DNA from: Streptomyces katrae
GTDB lineage: Bacteria; Actinomycetota; Actinomycetes; Streptomycetales; Streptomycetaceae
Assembly: GCF_000717655.1 (NCBI RefSeq)
Contig: NZ_JNZY01000061.1
Coordinates: 1-24,213, forward strand
Direction of reading: 5' to 3'
DNA length: 24,213 nucleotides
Positions 16,191 through 24,008 of this stretch are shown piece after piece. A program made the translations under genes and the position numbers. Within the stretch, counting starts at the first letter, position 1. Each line of letters opens with the position of its first letter. Below the pieces are notes generated by a model. The model saw only the letters and a program-made list of their open reading frames with translations. It did no database searches and was not told the origin of the DNA.

Positions 16191-16495
16191 GAAGAGCTCC
16201 CTCGGTGACCGTGACCGACGCGTGCGTTGAATGCCCGTGTACCCGCTGACGTCAACGACGCACCTTGCTTGCTCACCGGAAGCGAACAAGGCAGTTGCGG
16301 GGAGTGCCGGCAAGGACTTCTGAGATCAAATCGAGCGGGGCTAGCTGCTGAAACCGTTCAGCGATCCCCGCGGCCAGGAATCGGTGCGCCCGACGCGTCT
16401 CGATGGAACCAGGCGCACACCCATGCGTCGGCGTCTGCCCGAGCGATCATGGCCTTGCGTACCGACGGCGGCGGCCGGCTCGCGGTGTCAGATGG
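16191..16495. other. Intergenic stretch
   Basis: It likely holds the promoter of the VanZ-like gene, which reads leftward. I see no gene, repeat or recognisable remnant in it. Confidence 0.4.
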
Positions 16496-16797
16496 CTAGC
16501 CGAGCCAGACGATGTCCAGGACGGACAGGTGCCGTAACGGACGGTTGGCGAAGTAGATGACGGACAAGCAGCCAGCGGACGCGATCCGGACGTCTTCGCC
16601 TTCGGGGTCGGCGGGTCCCACTGGCGGAAGCCCCACGGGTCGGCCGCGGCAGCGTCCAGTAGGTCCCACACCGTCTCTTCCGCGTGTTCAGGGAGGGCGG
16701 CGAGGACCTTCGCGGCCGGCGACGAACATCCCGCCGGCTGGCCCTGACGCTGTCGGGGCGGCCGCCGGGCATCGCCTGCGGCTGTACTCAACAGCAT
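16496..16797 (-). pseudogene. RelE-like small protein, frameshifted
   Basis: The first part (PAAKVLAALPEHAEETVWDL, then AAADPWGFRQWDP) is in one frame. Loss of about one base near 16608-16612 moves the continuation into another frame, which reads GEDVRIASAGCLSVIYFANR and ends LSVLDIVWLG with TAG at 16496-16498. The reassembled protein has the size, helix-helix-strand order and C-terminal VLDIVW pattern of RelE/ParE-like toxins. The family assignment is by pattern only. No start codon with a ribosome binding site is evident, so the N-terminus may be broken too. No partner antitoxin is visible next to it. Confidence 0.6.
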
Positions 16798-16930
16798 CGG
16801 GATGAAAGCTCACGTACGAGGGCGCCGACCGTCATAACCAACTCAGCCCCGGCAGTGTGATGAGTCGCCTGATTCGTGACCTCGGACAAAGCCCGCAGCG
16901 CAATCCCCATGGGTGGCACACTCATGCTCT

Positions 16931-17419
16931 GTGGCTGACATAGCAAATCAAGTAATCCCGGTAGCCTCTGCTCTTACGGGAGTTGCCCTCACGCTCGCAG
17001 GCAACATGTACTTGGAGCGGAACAAGTGGCGGCGGGCCCGGCACACCGAGCAAGAGGCCAGGGCGCTCCAGTCATACACCGATCTTCTGCAGGCGGCCAC
17101 CGATATCGCACGTACTCTCCGACAGACGGCTGAGCGGCTGGATGAAGGCCGTGATGTCGACGTGCACGAGGTTGTCGCGGTGGTTGACGGCCACATAGGC
17201 CAAGTGCGGCGGCTGGGCACAGTGGCCCGTCTCGTGGGGCCCCGCAGCGCCTTCGCCCTCGTCAAGTCGCTGGAGGACCAGGTCGCCCCCCTCTACCGGC
17301 TGCTCGCTGAGGTTGAGCGATCACGTGACGGCTCTGCTTTGGTCGAGCCCGCCCGGCGGTTGATGAAGACACGGGATGCGATTACCGATCACTTGAGGCG
17401 AGCCGGAGGACTCTCCTGA
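16931..17419 (+). CDS. Membrane-anchored helical protein A
   Basis: The protein has about 162 residues from GTG 16931, or 168 from GTG 16913; neither has a clear ribosome binding site, and I prefer the inner start because it begins VADIANQVIPVASALTG. One N-terminal membrane segment (about 5-25) is followed by a basic stretch (ERNKWRRARHTEQEA) and a long helical, probably coiled-coil cytosolic domain with heptad-like Ala/Leu spacing. The family is not recognised. A protein of the same design is encoded 150 bases downstream. Paralogy is possible, but I see little direct sequence identity. Confidence 0.7.
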   Translation: MADIANQVIPVASALTGVALTLAGNMYLERNKWRRARHTEQEARALQSYTDLLQAATDIARTLRQTAERLDEGRDVDVHEVVAVVDGHIGQVRRLGTVARLVGPRSAFALVKSLEDQVAPLYRLLAEVERSRDGSALVEPARRLMKTRDAITDHLRRAGGLS

Positions 17420-17574
17420 CCTACCCACCGGACGGGCACCCCGTGGTGCCGGCTCTCGCGTCGCTTCTCCTGTGAGCGGCGATCATGGGGCGCTGCGACC
17501 GTGGCCGTTGCCGTGGGTCGCACTGCCAGCGGGGCTTAAGGGCCGTCCCGTGACTGCCCCGGCGCGGGTTGTCC

Positions 17575-18099
17575 ATGGGCAGCCCGTCTCTCTCGAGCGG
17601 TGAGTTGAGAGACTCCTGTCACGGGACCTTGGGGCCGACGCTGTTGTCGCTGGCAGGTGTTGCGCTCGGCGCGGGCGGGTCGCTGTTTGGCCAGTACCTG
17701 GTGTCGCGAGCGAGCGCCCGGCAGCTTGAGATGCAGGAGTCGGCCGCGCACCGTGCGGAGCTGAAGAACGTGATCCTGAAGTTCCTGGGCATCGCGTCGC
17801 AGGTGGAGAAGGCGGCGCTCACGCGCCCGCCCGGTGGCGGGAGCGCAGCCGATCCCGTGCTGGACCAGCTCGTCGATGACCTGTGGCTTGCGCAGGCGGA
17901 GATCGACCTGGCTGCCAGAAGCGAGCCCCTGCGGGGAGCTACGTATCGCTATGCGGCGCGACTCGCTGAGGCGGCTCGAGGCGAGGTAGCCGACGCGTCC
18001 GCACTGCGCGGTCCGCAGGTGCAGTTCACGGACGCCGCATATGACGACCTGTGGCCCGTACAGCGACGCACGGCCGGGGATTCAATGGCGCCTCCATGA
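17575..18099 (+). CDS. Membrane-anchored helical protein B
   Basis: The protein has about 174 residues from ATG 17575. One N-terminal membrane segment (LLSLAGVALGAGGSLFG) is followed by a helical domain beginning QYLVSRASARQLEMQES. The topology matches the gene just upstream: N-terminal helix, then basic or polar residues, then coiled coil. The end (VQRRTAGDSMAPP) has lost the helical pattern and lies just before an IS5-family remnant, so the natural C-terminus may have been replaced. Related Streptomyces proteins are annotated hypothetical. No function is assigned. Confidence 0.7.
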   Translation: MGSPSLSSGELRDSCHGTLGPTLLSLAGVALGAGGSLFGQYLVSRASARQLEMQESAAHRAELKNVILKFLGIASQVEKAALTRPPGGGSAADPVLDQLVDDLWLAQAEIDLAARSEPLRGATYRYAARLAEAARGEVADASALRGPQVQFTDAAYDDLWPVQRRTAGDSMAPP

Positions 18100-18127
18100 G
18101 GCGGGACCGCGGTTGAGACATCTTGCC

Positions 18128-18344
18128 GTGGCTGGTGCGATCACGTCGTCGGAGCCCACCTGGATAACCCCGTTCTCCGGGCTGAGCCCGTCCTGCTTCC
18201 GCAGGCTAATCACCGCGTTACGCCGCGAAGGCGCGGAGCCCGTACGCAAAGGCCGTCCTGGAGCCTGCCGCTGGAGGACCGCGTACTGCTGGTCACTGCG
18301 TACTGGCGCACGAACTTGACGCTGCGCCAGCCACGCCCGGAACA
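18128..18344 (+). pseudogene. IS5-family transposase N-terminal remnant
   Basis: From GTG 18128 the frame reads VAGAITSSEPTWITPFSGLS, then FRRLITALRREGAEPVRKGRP. Restoring one base near 18259 continues it as SLPLEDRVLLVTAYWRTNLT and LRQ. This is the N-terminal, helix-turn-helix-bearing part of a common Streptomyces IS5-type transposase. It is cut just before CTAG 18347-18350, where a second IS5-type end begins. The DDE domain is gone. Confidence 0.65.
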
Positions 18345-18350
18345 GTCTAG

Positions 18351-18470
18351 GGCGCGTATCGAGTCGTGATCATCGGGTGGTCCTCGGTGAGGTCTTTGAT
18401 CCAGATCATCGAGGCGTGCAGGTGGAGACTGGCGAGGTAGCTGTCGGGAGTCTTGTCCTATCGGGTGCCT
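18351..18470 (-). mobile_element. Truncated end of the 22903-23994 IS5-type element
   Basis: Beginning after CTAG (18347-18350), about 120 bases match the left 120 bases of the complete element at 22903, in the same orientation. The terminal sequence ggcgcgtatcgagtcgtgat is identical to the inverted right end of that element (23994 inward). The match stops near 18470, so only the transposase C-terminus is left (DSYLASLHLHASMIWIKDLT). It is a separate copy, not a target duplication. Confidence 0.88.
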
Positions 18471-18597
18471 CACCGTCCCAGTTCCGGCCTCCTGGTACGT
18501 CACGCTCTGGGGCGGCTGAGGCACGTGGAGCCGACGTGAGCCGATTGGTGCACTGATGTCCGGGCGGGGACTCATGGGACTTGGCCCGGCACCCGGC
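18471..18597. other. Short spacer
   Basis: This lies between the truncated IS5 end and the stop of the response regulator. Nothing assignable is seen. Confidence 0.4.
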
Positions 18598-19260
18598 TCA
18601 GGTTCCGGGGAGGATGCGGCGCGTTTCGTAGGCCCACATCGCGATCTCGACCCGGTTGCGGGCGCCGAGTTTGGCCATCAGGCTGGCCAGATGCGTCTTC
18701 ACTGTGCTGAGGCTGATGTGCAGTGCATCGGCGATCTCGGTGTTGGTCAGCCCGCGAGCGACGGCGAGGAGCACCTGCTCCTCGCGGGCGGTGACGGGGG
18801 AGACCGGCTGGGCCACGGGCCGGCCGGCGGGCAGGTCCGCGAATGCCTGGAGCAGACGGACGGTGACGCTGGGCGCGATGAGCGCCTCACCGTCGGACGC
18901 CGACCGTACGGCCTGCGCCAGAAGGTCTGGTCCCGTGTCCTTGAGGAGGAATCCGCGGGCGCCGGCACGCAGTGAGCCGTAGACGTACTCGTCGAGGTCG
19001 AACGTGGTGATGACGACCACGGCCAGCGGGTCGGTGACGCCGGGGCCGGCGACCAGCCGGGTGGCCTCGAGCCCGTCGAGTATAGGCATGCGGATGTCGA
19101 ACAGGCAGACGTCGGGGCGCAGTTCGCGGGCCAGACGTACCGCTTCCCGCCCGTCGGCGGCCTCGCCGACCACCTCGATGCCGGGCTGGGCGTTCAGCAT
19201 GATCCGCAACCCGGTGCGGATGATCGTCTGGTCGTCAGCGACGAGGACGCGAATGGACAC
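18598..19260 (-). CDS. NarL/LuxR-type response regulator
   Basis: The 220-residue protein has a receiver domain (1-120) with Asp9 and Asp10, phospho-acceptor Asp55 in CLFDIRMP, Thr85 and Lys107 (GFLLKDTG). A linker leads to a LuxR-type helix-turn-helix (about 155-215, GLTNTEIADALHISLSTVKT). The GTG start at 19260 overlaps the end of the kinase gene by 26 bases, so the two are translationally coupled. It should be phosphorylated by that kinase and control transcription, very likely of the divergent MMPL gene. All residues needed for phosphotransfer are present. Confidence 0.95.
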   Translation of the reverse strand: MSIRVLVADDQTIIRTGLRIMLNAQPGIEVVGEAADGREAVRLARELRPDVCLFDIRMPILDGLEATRLVAGPGVTDPLAVVVITTFDLDEYVYGSLRAGARGFLLKDTGPDLLAQAVRSASDGEALIAPSVTVRLLQAFADLPAGRPVAQPVSPVTAREEQVLLAVARGLTNTEIADALHISLSTVKTHLASLMAKLGARNRVEIAMWAYETRRILPGT

Positions 19261-20407
19261 CGCTCTCGCTCCTCGCTCTCGGCAGTTCGGCTTCGACATG
19301 CCAGCCCCGGTCGGTACCCGGGCCGGCTCGTAGTGTGCCGCCGAGCAGCGTCGCGCGCTCGCGCAATCCGGTAAGTCCGTATCCGTCGCGACTCCGGCCG
19401 GTGCGCCGGCCGTTGTCGCGCACGCTCACCCGCACCATGTGCCGTTCCGCGGCGACCCGGACGACGACCTCGGTCGCGTCGATCGCATGGCGCAGCGCGT
19501 TGGTCACCGACTCCTGCACGATCCGGTAGACGGCCGCGTCCACGGCCGGGGGCAGCGCGTCCAGTTCGCCGTCGAGCCCCAGGTCGACCCTGAGGCGACC
19601 ACCCGGGGTGCGCCCCAGGCGCTCCAGATCCGCGACTCCGGCAGGGGGCGCCAGCTCGGCGCCGACCCCGCGGTCGCGCAGCGCGGCGACCATGGCGCGC
19701 ATTTCCTCCAGCGTGCGCGCCCCTTCCTCCTCGACCCCCTCCAGCGCCTCGGCGGCGGCGGACGGGTCGGTGCCCGCGAGCACCCGGCCCGCCTGAGCGA
19801 TGATCACCATGGCCGACACGTGGTGGGCCACCGTGTCGTGCAGTTCCCGGGCGAGCTGCTCGCGCTCGCGGGAGCGCACCTGCTCCAACTGCCGCTCGCG
19901 AGCGGTCACCCAGAACCGCACGGCAGCCCCGACCACGCCGGGCAGCAGCAGGAAAACGAAGCCCACGACCTTTTCGACGACCGGGGTCTCGTCCGTGACG
20001 ACACACAGCGCGCCGGCCGCGAGGATCACCGCGCCGCCCAGCACGATCTCGCGTCCCGATCCCCACCGGGGCAGCGCGTACACCAGCACGAGCACGACCG
20101 CGCCGGTGTACAGGCCGACGGGCTCGCGCGGTGCGGCGACGAGCGAGGCCACCGGAAGCAGGATCACCGAGCCGAACGCCAGCGTCACCATCGCCAGCGG
20201 GCGGGTCCGGCGCCACAGGGGCAGCAGGCACAGCCATACGGCGAGCACCACCGCCACCGGCCGCCACACGACGTTCTCGCGCAGGGTGGCCTCCAGCGCC
20301 ACACCGGCAAGGCCCGCGGCGAGCAGCGCCCAGTCCCGCCGCACCCGGGCGGGCGCGTCGGGCGGCCGGGGTTCGGTCCACAGGGTTCGCAGGTCGTCTC
20401 GTAGCAC
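19235..20407 (-). CDS. HisKA_3-type sensor histidine kinase
   Basis: The 390-residue protein, from GTG 20407, has six predicted membrane segments within about residues 27-167 and no large extracellular loop, so it probably senses a signal in or near the membrane. The dimerisation and phospho-acceptor helix has His190 in RELHDTVAHHVSAM. The ATP-binding domain shows the N box with Asn303 (VQESVTNALRHA), a DNG at 331-333 and the GYGLTGLRER glycine box at 342-351. This is the NarL-partner class common in actinobacteria. The frame is open upstream to 20953, but that part is antisense to the MMPL gene and lacks coding character. Confidence 0.94.
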   Translation of the reverse strand: MLRDDLRTLWTEPRPPDAPARVRRDWALLAAGLAGVALEATLRENVVWRPVAVVLAVWLCLLPLWRRTRPLAMVTLAFGSVILLPVASLVAAPREPVGLYTGAVVLVLVYALPRWGSGREIVLGGAVILAAGALCVVTDETPVVEKVVGFVFLLLPGVVGAAVRFWVTARERQLEQVRSREREQLARELHDTVAHHVSAMVIIAQAGRVLAGTDPSAAAEALEGVEEEGARTLEEMRAMVAALRDRGVGAELAPPAGVADLERLGRTPGGRLRVDLGLDGELDALPPAVDAAVYRIVQESVTNALRHAIDATEVVVRVAAERHMVRVSVRDNGRRTGRSRDGYGLTGLRERATLLGGTLRAGPGTDRGWHVEAELPRARSESGVHSRPRR

Positions 20408-20582
20408 GGTTCTCAGCCTAGGGACCGCGGCGTGCCGCGCATCGGCCGAAAGGACGGGTCGTCCCTCCGCCCCGGGGCCGACGGATCCGCGGCCCGCGGG
20501 CCGATGCCGCGGAGCGCCGTGGCGACGAGCCTCGACATCGGCGGCCGTACAAGGACGGCCGACGAGGTGGTTGGAGGACCCG
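20408..20582. promoter_or_regulatory. Divergent promoter region with palindromes
   Basis: The gap between the kinase and the MMPL gene contains a perfect 12-bp palindrome ggcccgcgggcc (20491-20502), an imperfect long-spaced inverted repeat (20435-20447 with 20499-20512) and a 7-bp inverted repeat cggccgt/acggccg (20542-20548 and 20555-20561) just before the MMPL ribosome binding site. Any of these could be operators for the response regulator; I cannot rank them from sequence alone. Confidence 0.5.
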
Positions 20583-22853
20583 ATGCTCTCGAAAGCCCTG
20601 TTGCGCCTGGGCGCAAGCGCCGCCCGCCATCCCTGGCGGGTGATCGCGGCATGGCTGATCGCCGCCACGCTCGCCGTCCTCGCCGCCGTCGCCTTCGGCG
20701 GGCGGACCGCGGACTCGATGACCGCTCCGGGACTGGACTCCCGACGGGCCGCGGAACTGATCGAGCGGGCCGGCACCGGCCAGGAGGGGATGACCGCCCA
20801 AGTGGTCGTCACCCCCCTCGACGACGGTGCGACGTTCTTCGACCACGACAGCGCGCGCACCGCTCTCACGCGGCTGCAGACCGAGGTGAAGCGGCTGCCG
20901 CACGTGCTCGGCACGAGCGACGCGGCGAGGGCGCTCGACGCAGGCGGGGACACCGCCGTGCGCGGCGGCCTCGTCTCGGCCGACGGGCGGATCGCGGTCG
21001 TCCGGGTGCAGTACCCCGATCAGAGCCGGCTGTCGGCCGAAGACCTCGACGCCCTCGTCGATCTCGGCGACCGGCTGCGCGCCGAGCTGCCCCTGCGCAT
21101 CGAGATGGGCGGGAACCTCTTCTACGCCTTCTCCGACCCCGACGGCGGCGCAAGCGAGCTGATCGGCCTCCTCGCCGCGGCCGCGATCCTGTTCCTGGCG
21201 TTCGGTTCGCTCGTCGCCGCCGCGCTGCCGATCGGCATGGCGGTCTTCGGGCTGACCATCGGGGTCGCCACGATGAGGGTAGTGGCGGGGGTCACGGACG
21301 TCCCCACCTTCGCACCGGTCCTGGGCAGCATGGTCGGGCTCGGAGTGGGCATCGACTACGCGCTGTTCGTGCTCGCCAGGCACCGGGAGTACCTCGCGCG
21401 CGGGCTCGATCCGCACGAGGCGGCCGGACGAGCGGTGGCCACGGCGGGGCGGCCGGTGGTCTTCGCCGGCGGCACCGTCGTCGTGTCGATCCTCGGCCTG
21501 GCGGTCGCGAACGTGCCGTTCATGACGGTGGGCGGGGTTGCCGTCTCGATCGTCGTCCTGACGATGGTGCTCGCGTCGGTGACGCTGCTGCCGGCCTTCC
21601 TCGGCGCGGCGGGCCCGCGCCTGGCCCGGGCGGGCCGGATCGGCCGGGCTCTGCAGACCACGAAGCTGGGCCGACTCGCACGGCGGCGGGACCCGGCGGC
21701 AGGCGCCGCCCACGCCGCGGGGTGGCGTCGCTGGATCGGGCACGTCAGCCAGCACCCGGTGCCGTACGCGGTCGGCGCCGCGGCGCTGCTGCTGACCGCG
21801 ACGCTGCCCGTGCTCGGCCTGCGCGTCGGCCTGCCCGACGACGGCTCACTGCCCCACAGCCGTACCGAGCGCCGGGCCTACGACCTCGTCGCCGAGGGGT
21901 TCGGCCCGGGCACCAACGGTCCCCTCGTCATCGCCGCGGACCCCACCGGTGATCCGGGAGTGCTGGACCGACTCGTCGGGGCGGTCGCGGCGGATCCGGG
22001 CATCGCATCCGTCGCGCCGACGCACATCGATCGGGACACCGGCATCGCGACCCTCGTGGTGTTCCCGACCACCAGCCCTCAGGACAAGGCCACGGCCGAC
22101 ACCATCGCCCGGCTGCGCACCGACGTGCTGCCCACGGCGATCGGGCACGGCCCGGCCAGGGCCCACGTCGGCGGCGCCGCCGCGAGCCTGTCCGATGTGG
22201 GCCAACGCACCAGCCAACGCCTGCCGGTGTTCGTCGCCGCCGTGCTGGCAATGTCGTTCCTGCTGCTGATGCTGGTCTTCCGCTCGATACTCGTACCGCT
22301 CAAGGCGGTACTGCTGAATCTGCTGAGTATCGGCGCGGCCTACGGCATCATGGTCGCGGTCTTCCAGTGGGGATGGGGAGGCGCACTCATCGGGCTGGAA
22401 GCGACGGTTCCGATCGTGTCGTTCATCCCGATGTTCCTGTTCGCCATCCTGTTCGGCCTGTCGATGGACTACGAGGTGTTCCTCCTCTCCCGCGTACGCG
22501 AGGAGTACCTGCGCACCGGCGACAACGGCACGGCGATCGTTGAGGGCGTCTCGCGCACCGCCCGGATCATCACCTCGGCCGCCCTCATCATGGTGGCGGT
22601 CTTCCTGTCCTTCGCCGTCGCCGAGGACCCCTCCACCAAAATGTTCGGGCTCGGCCTGGCCACCGCGATCTTCATCGACGCCACGGTCGTACGCATGGTG
22701 CTGGTACCGGCGACCATGACACTCCTCGGCCGGACCAACTGGTGGCTGCCGAAGTGGCTAGACTGGATGCTTCCCCGCGGCCCGGTCGGCACCGACGACA
22801 CCGACGCGGAATCCACGGGTGAGGCCCCGCGTCCACGGCTGGTTGACCGTTGA
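20583..22853 (+). CDS. MMPL-family (RND) transporter
   Basis: The 756-residue protein is of normal length for an actinobacterial MMPL. It has an N-terminal membrane helix (about 19-38), a periplasmic-type loop (40-190), a helix bundle (about 193-340), a second loop (about 412-545) and a second bundle (about 548-715). The two halves carry the family's proton-relay motifs, Asp258 in GLGVGIDYALFVL and Asp629 in FGLSMDYEVFLL. It is expected to use the proton gradient to move lipids or hydrophobic compounds out of the membrane. ATG 20583 is preceded by ggagg. The divergent kinase/regulator pair implies induction by a membrane-active compound or lipid signal, which is inference. Confidence 0.95.
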   Translation: MLSKALLRLGASAARHPWRVIAAWLIAATLAVLAAVAFGGRTADSMTAPGLDSRRAAELIERAGTGQEGMTAQVVVTPLDDGATFFDHDSARTALTRLQTEVKRLPHVLGTSDAARALDAGGDTAVRGGLVSADGRIAVVRVQYPDQSRLSAEDLDALVDLGDRLRAELPLRIEMGGNLFYAFSDPDGGASELIGLLAAAAILFLAFGSLVAAALPIGMAVFGLTIGVATMRVVAGVTDVPTFAPVLGSMVGLGVGIDYALFVLARHREYLARGLDPHEAAGRAVATAGRPVVFAGGTVVVSILGLAVANVPFMTVGGVAVSIVVLTMVLASVTLLPAFLGAAGPRLARAGRIGRALQTTKLGRLARRRDPAAGAAHAAGWRRWIGHVSQHPVPYAVGAAALLLTATLPVLGLRVGLPDDGSLPHSRTERRAYDLVAEGFGPGTNGPLVIAADPTGDPGVLDRLVGAVAADPGIASVAPTHIDRDTGIATLVVFPTTSPQDKATADTIARLRTDVLPTAIGHGPARAHVGGAAASLSDVGQRTSQRLPVFVAAVLAMSFLLLMLVFRSILVPLKAVLLNLLSIGAAYGIMVAVFQWGWGGALIGLEATVPIVSFIPMFLFAILFGLSMDYEVFLLSRVREEYLRTGDNGTAIVEGVSRTARIITSAALIMVAVFLSFAVAEDPSTKMFGLGLATAIFIDATVVRMVLVPATMTLLGRTNWWLPKWLDWMLPRGPVGTDDTDAESTGEAPRPRLVDR

Positions 22854-22898
22854 CTCGACTCCTGCCCGCCCTTGGCGTCCGGCACCTCAGCGCGTCAC

Positions 22899-23912
22899 CT
22901 AGCGGCATCTCGAGTCGTGATCATCGGTGGTCCTGGTGAGGTCCTTGATCCAGATCATCGAGGCGCGCAGGTGGAGACCGGCGAGGTAGCTGTCGGGAGT
23001 CTTGTCGTATCGGGTGGCGATGCCTCGCCATGCTTTGAGCTTGTTGATCAGGCGTTCGACGGTGTTCCGCTCCTTGTAGAGATCGGCGTCGTGGCTGACG
23101 GGTCGGCCACCTCTGGAGCCCTTCTTCTTCCGGTTGGCGGCCTGGTCCTTCTTCTCCGGGATGACCACCTTGATACGGCTTTGCGCAGGTGGGCGTGGTT
23201 TCCGCGGGACGAGTACGCCTTGTCCCCGGCGACCGCGTCCGGCCGGATGCGGGGTCGGCCGACGGGCCCGCGTACCCGTACCTTCTTCAGGACGGGGATG
23301 AACTGCGGGCTGTCCGCTGCCTGGCCTGTGGTCAGGATGAACGCCAGCGGGCGGCACTTGCGGTCGGCGGCGAGGTGGACCTTGCTGGTCTGCCCGCCTC
23401 TGGAACGTCCGAGGAGGGCGGCCTTCAGCCGGAGTTTCCGCCGACGCCGGATGCGTCGTCGTTCTTCCAGCGCGAGATCACTTTCGGTCTCTTGCCCGTT
23501 TTGCTCTTCGAGGCCGCCCCCTTTGACCTGGCCTTCTCCTCCTCGGCCGCGGCTTTCTGCAGGGCGGTGACGACGTCCTCGTCGAGGTGCATCCCGGCCG
23601 CGTCCTGGTGGGCTCGGGCGGTGGTGGAGTCGATGCTGACCAGGGACAGGTCCACCTCACTCCGCTTCGCGGCTTCCGTGAACAGGCCCTCCAGCAGGGC
23701 CTCGAAGACGCCGGCGTCACGCCACTGCCGGAAGCGGTTGTGGACGGTCGACCAGGCGCCGAATTCCGTCGGCATCTCCCGCCACTGCCCGCCCGTCTTG
23801 AACCACCAGATCACACCCTCGAACTGCTGCCGCAGTCGCTCGGGGTACGGCCGTACTCGCCGATCGGCAGGTACGGCTCAATGAACTCCAAATCCAGATC
23901 CGTCAGTTGCAC
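22899..23912 (-). pseudogene. IS5-family transposase with three frameshifts
   Basis: The reading starts at GTG 23912 (VQLTDLDLEFIEPYLPIGEY), shifts near 23850 into FEGVIWWFKTGGQWREMPTE and LVSIDSTTARAHQDAAG (first catalytic Asp), shifts near 23430 into GGQTSKVHLAADRK and DAVAGDKAYSSRGNHAHLRK (second Asp), and shifts near 23178 into KVVIPEKKDQAANRKKKGS and RNTVERLINKLKAWRGIATR (Glu). All three catalytic residues survive. Some IS5 subgroups use one programmed frameshift, but three is decay or sequencing error. The stop TAG at 22899-22901 lies in the CTAG target, not in the element. Confidence 0.88.
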
Positions 23913-23998
23913 TCACGTCACGTAAGACCGTCTATCGGACCGGACCGTGCCACGAAGGCATATCCCGCAAATTGATCACGACTCGATACGCGCCCTAG
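22899..23998 (-). mobile_element. Complete IS5-family element with CTAG target repeats
   Basis: The element spans 22903-23994 (1092 bp) between CTAG at 22899-22902 and at 23995-23998, a 4-base target repeat of the YTAR type used by IS5. The terminal repeats share tcgagtcgtgatca; the outermost bases of the left end differ from the right end and from the copy at 18351. The one transposase on the minus strand is frameshifted. The right flank is the end of an IS701-family transposase, so this is an insertion into another element. Confidence 0.9.
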
Positions 23999-24008
23999 TA
24001 GTGCTTTG

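Noticed and set aside
19800..20582. 5' extension of the MMPL frame
   Set aside because: It is antisense to the kinase, is Thr/Arg/Ser-rich, and lies before a good ribosome binding site and the family-typical N-terminus at 20583.
20408..20953. 5' extension of the kinase frame
   Set aside because: It is antisense to the start of the MMPL gene and carries no kinase-family sequence; GTG 20407 begins the recognisable protein.
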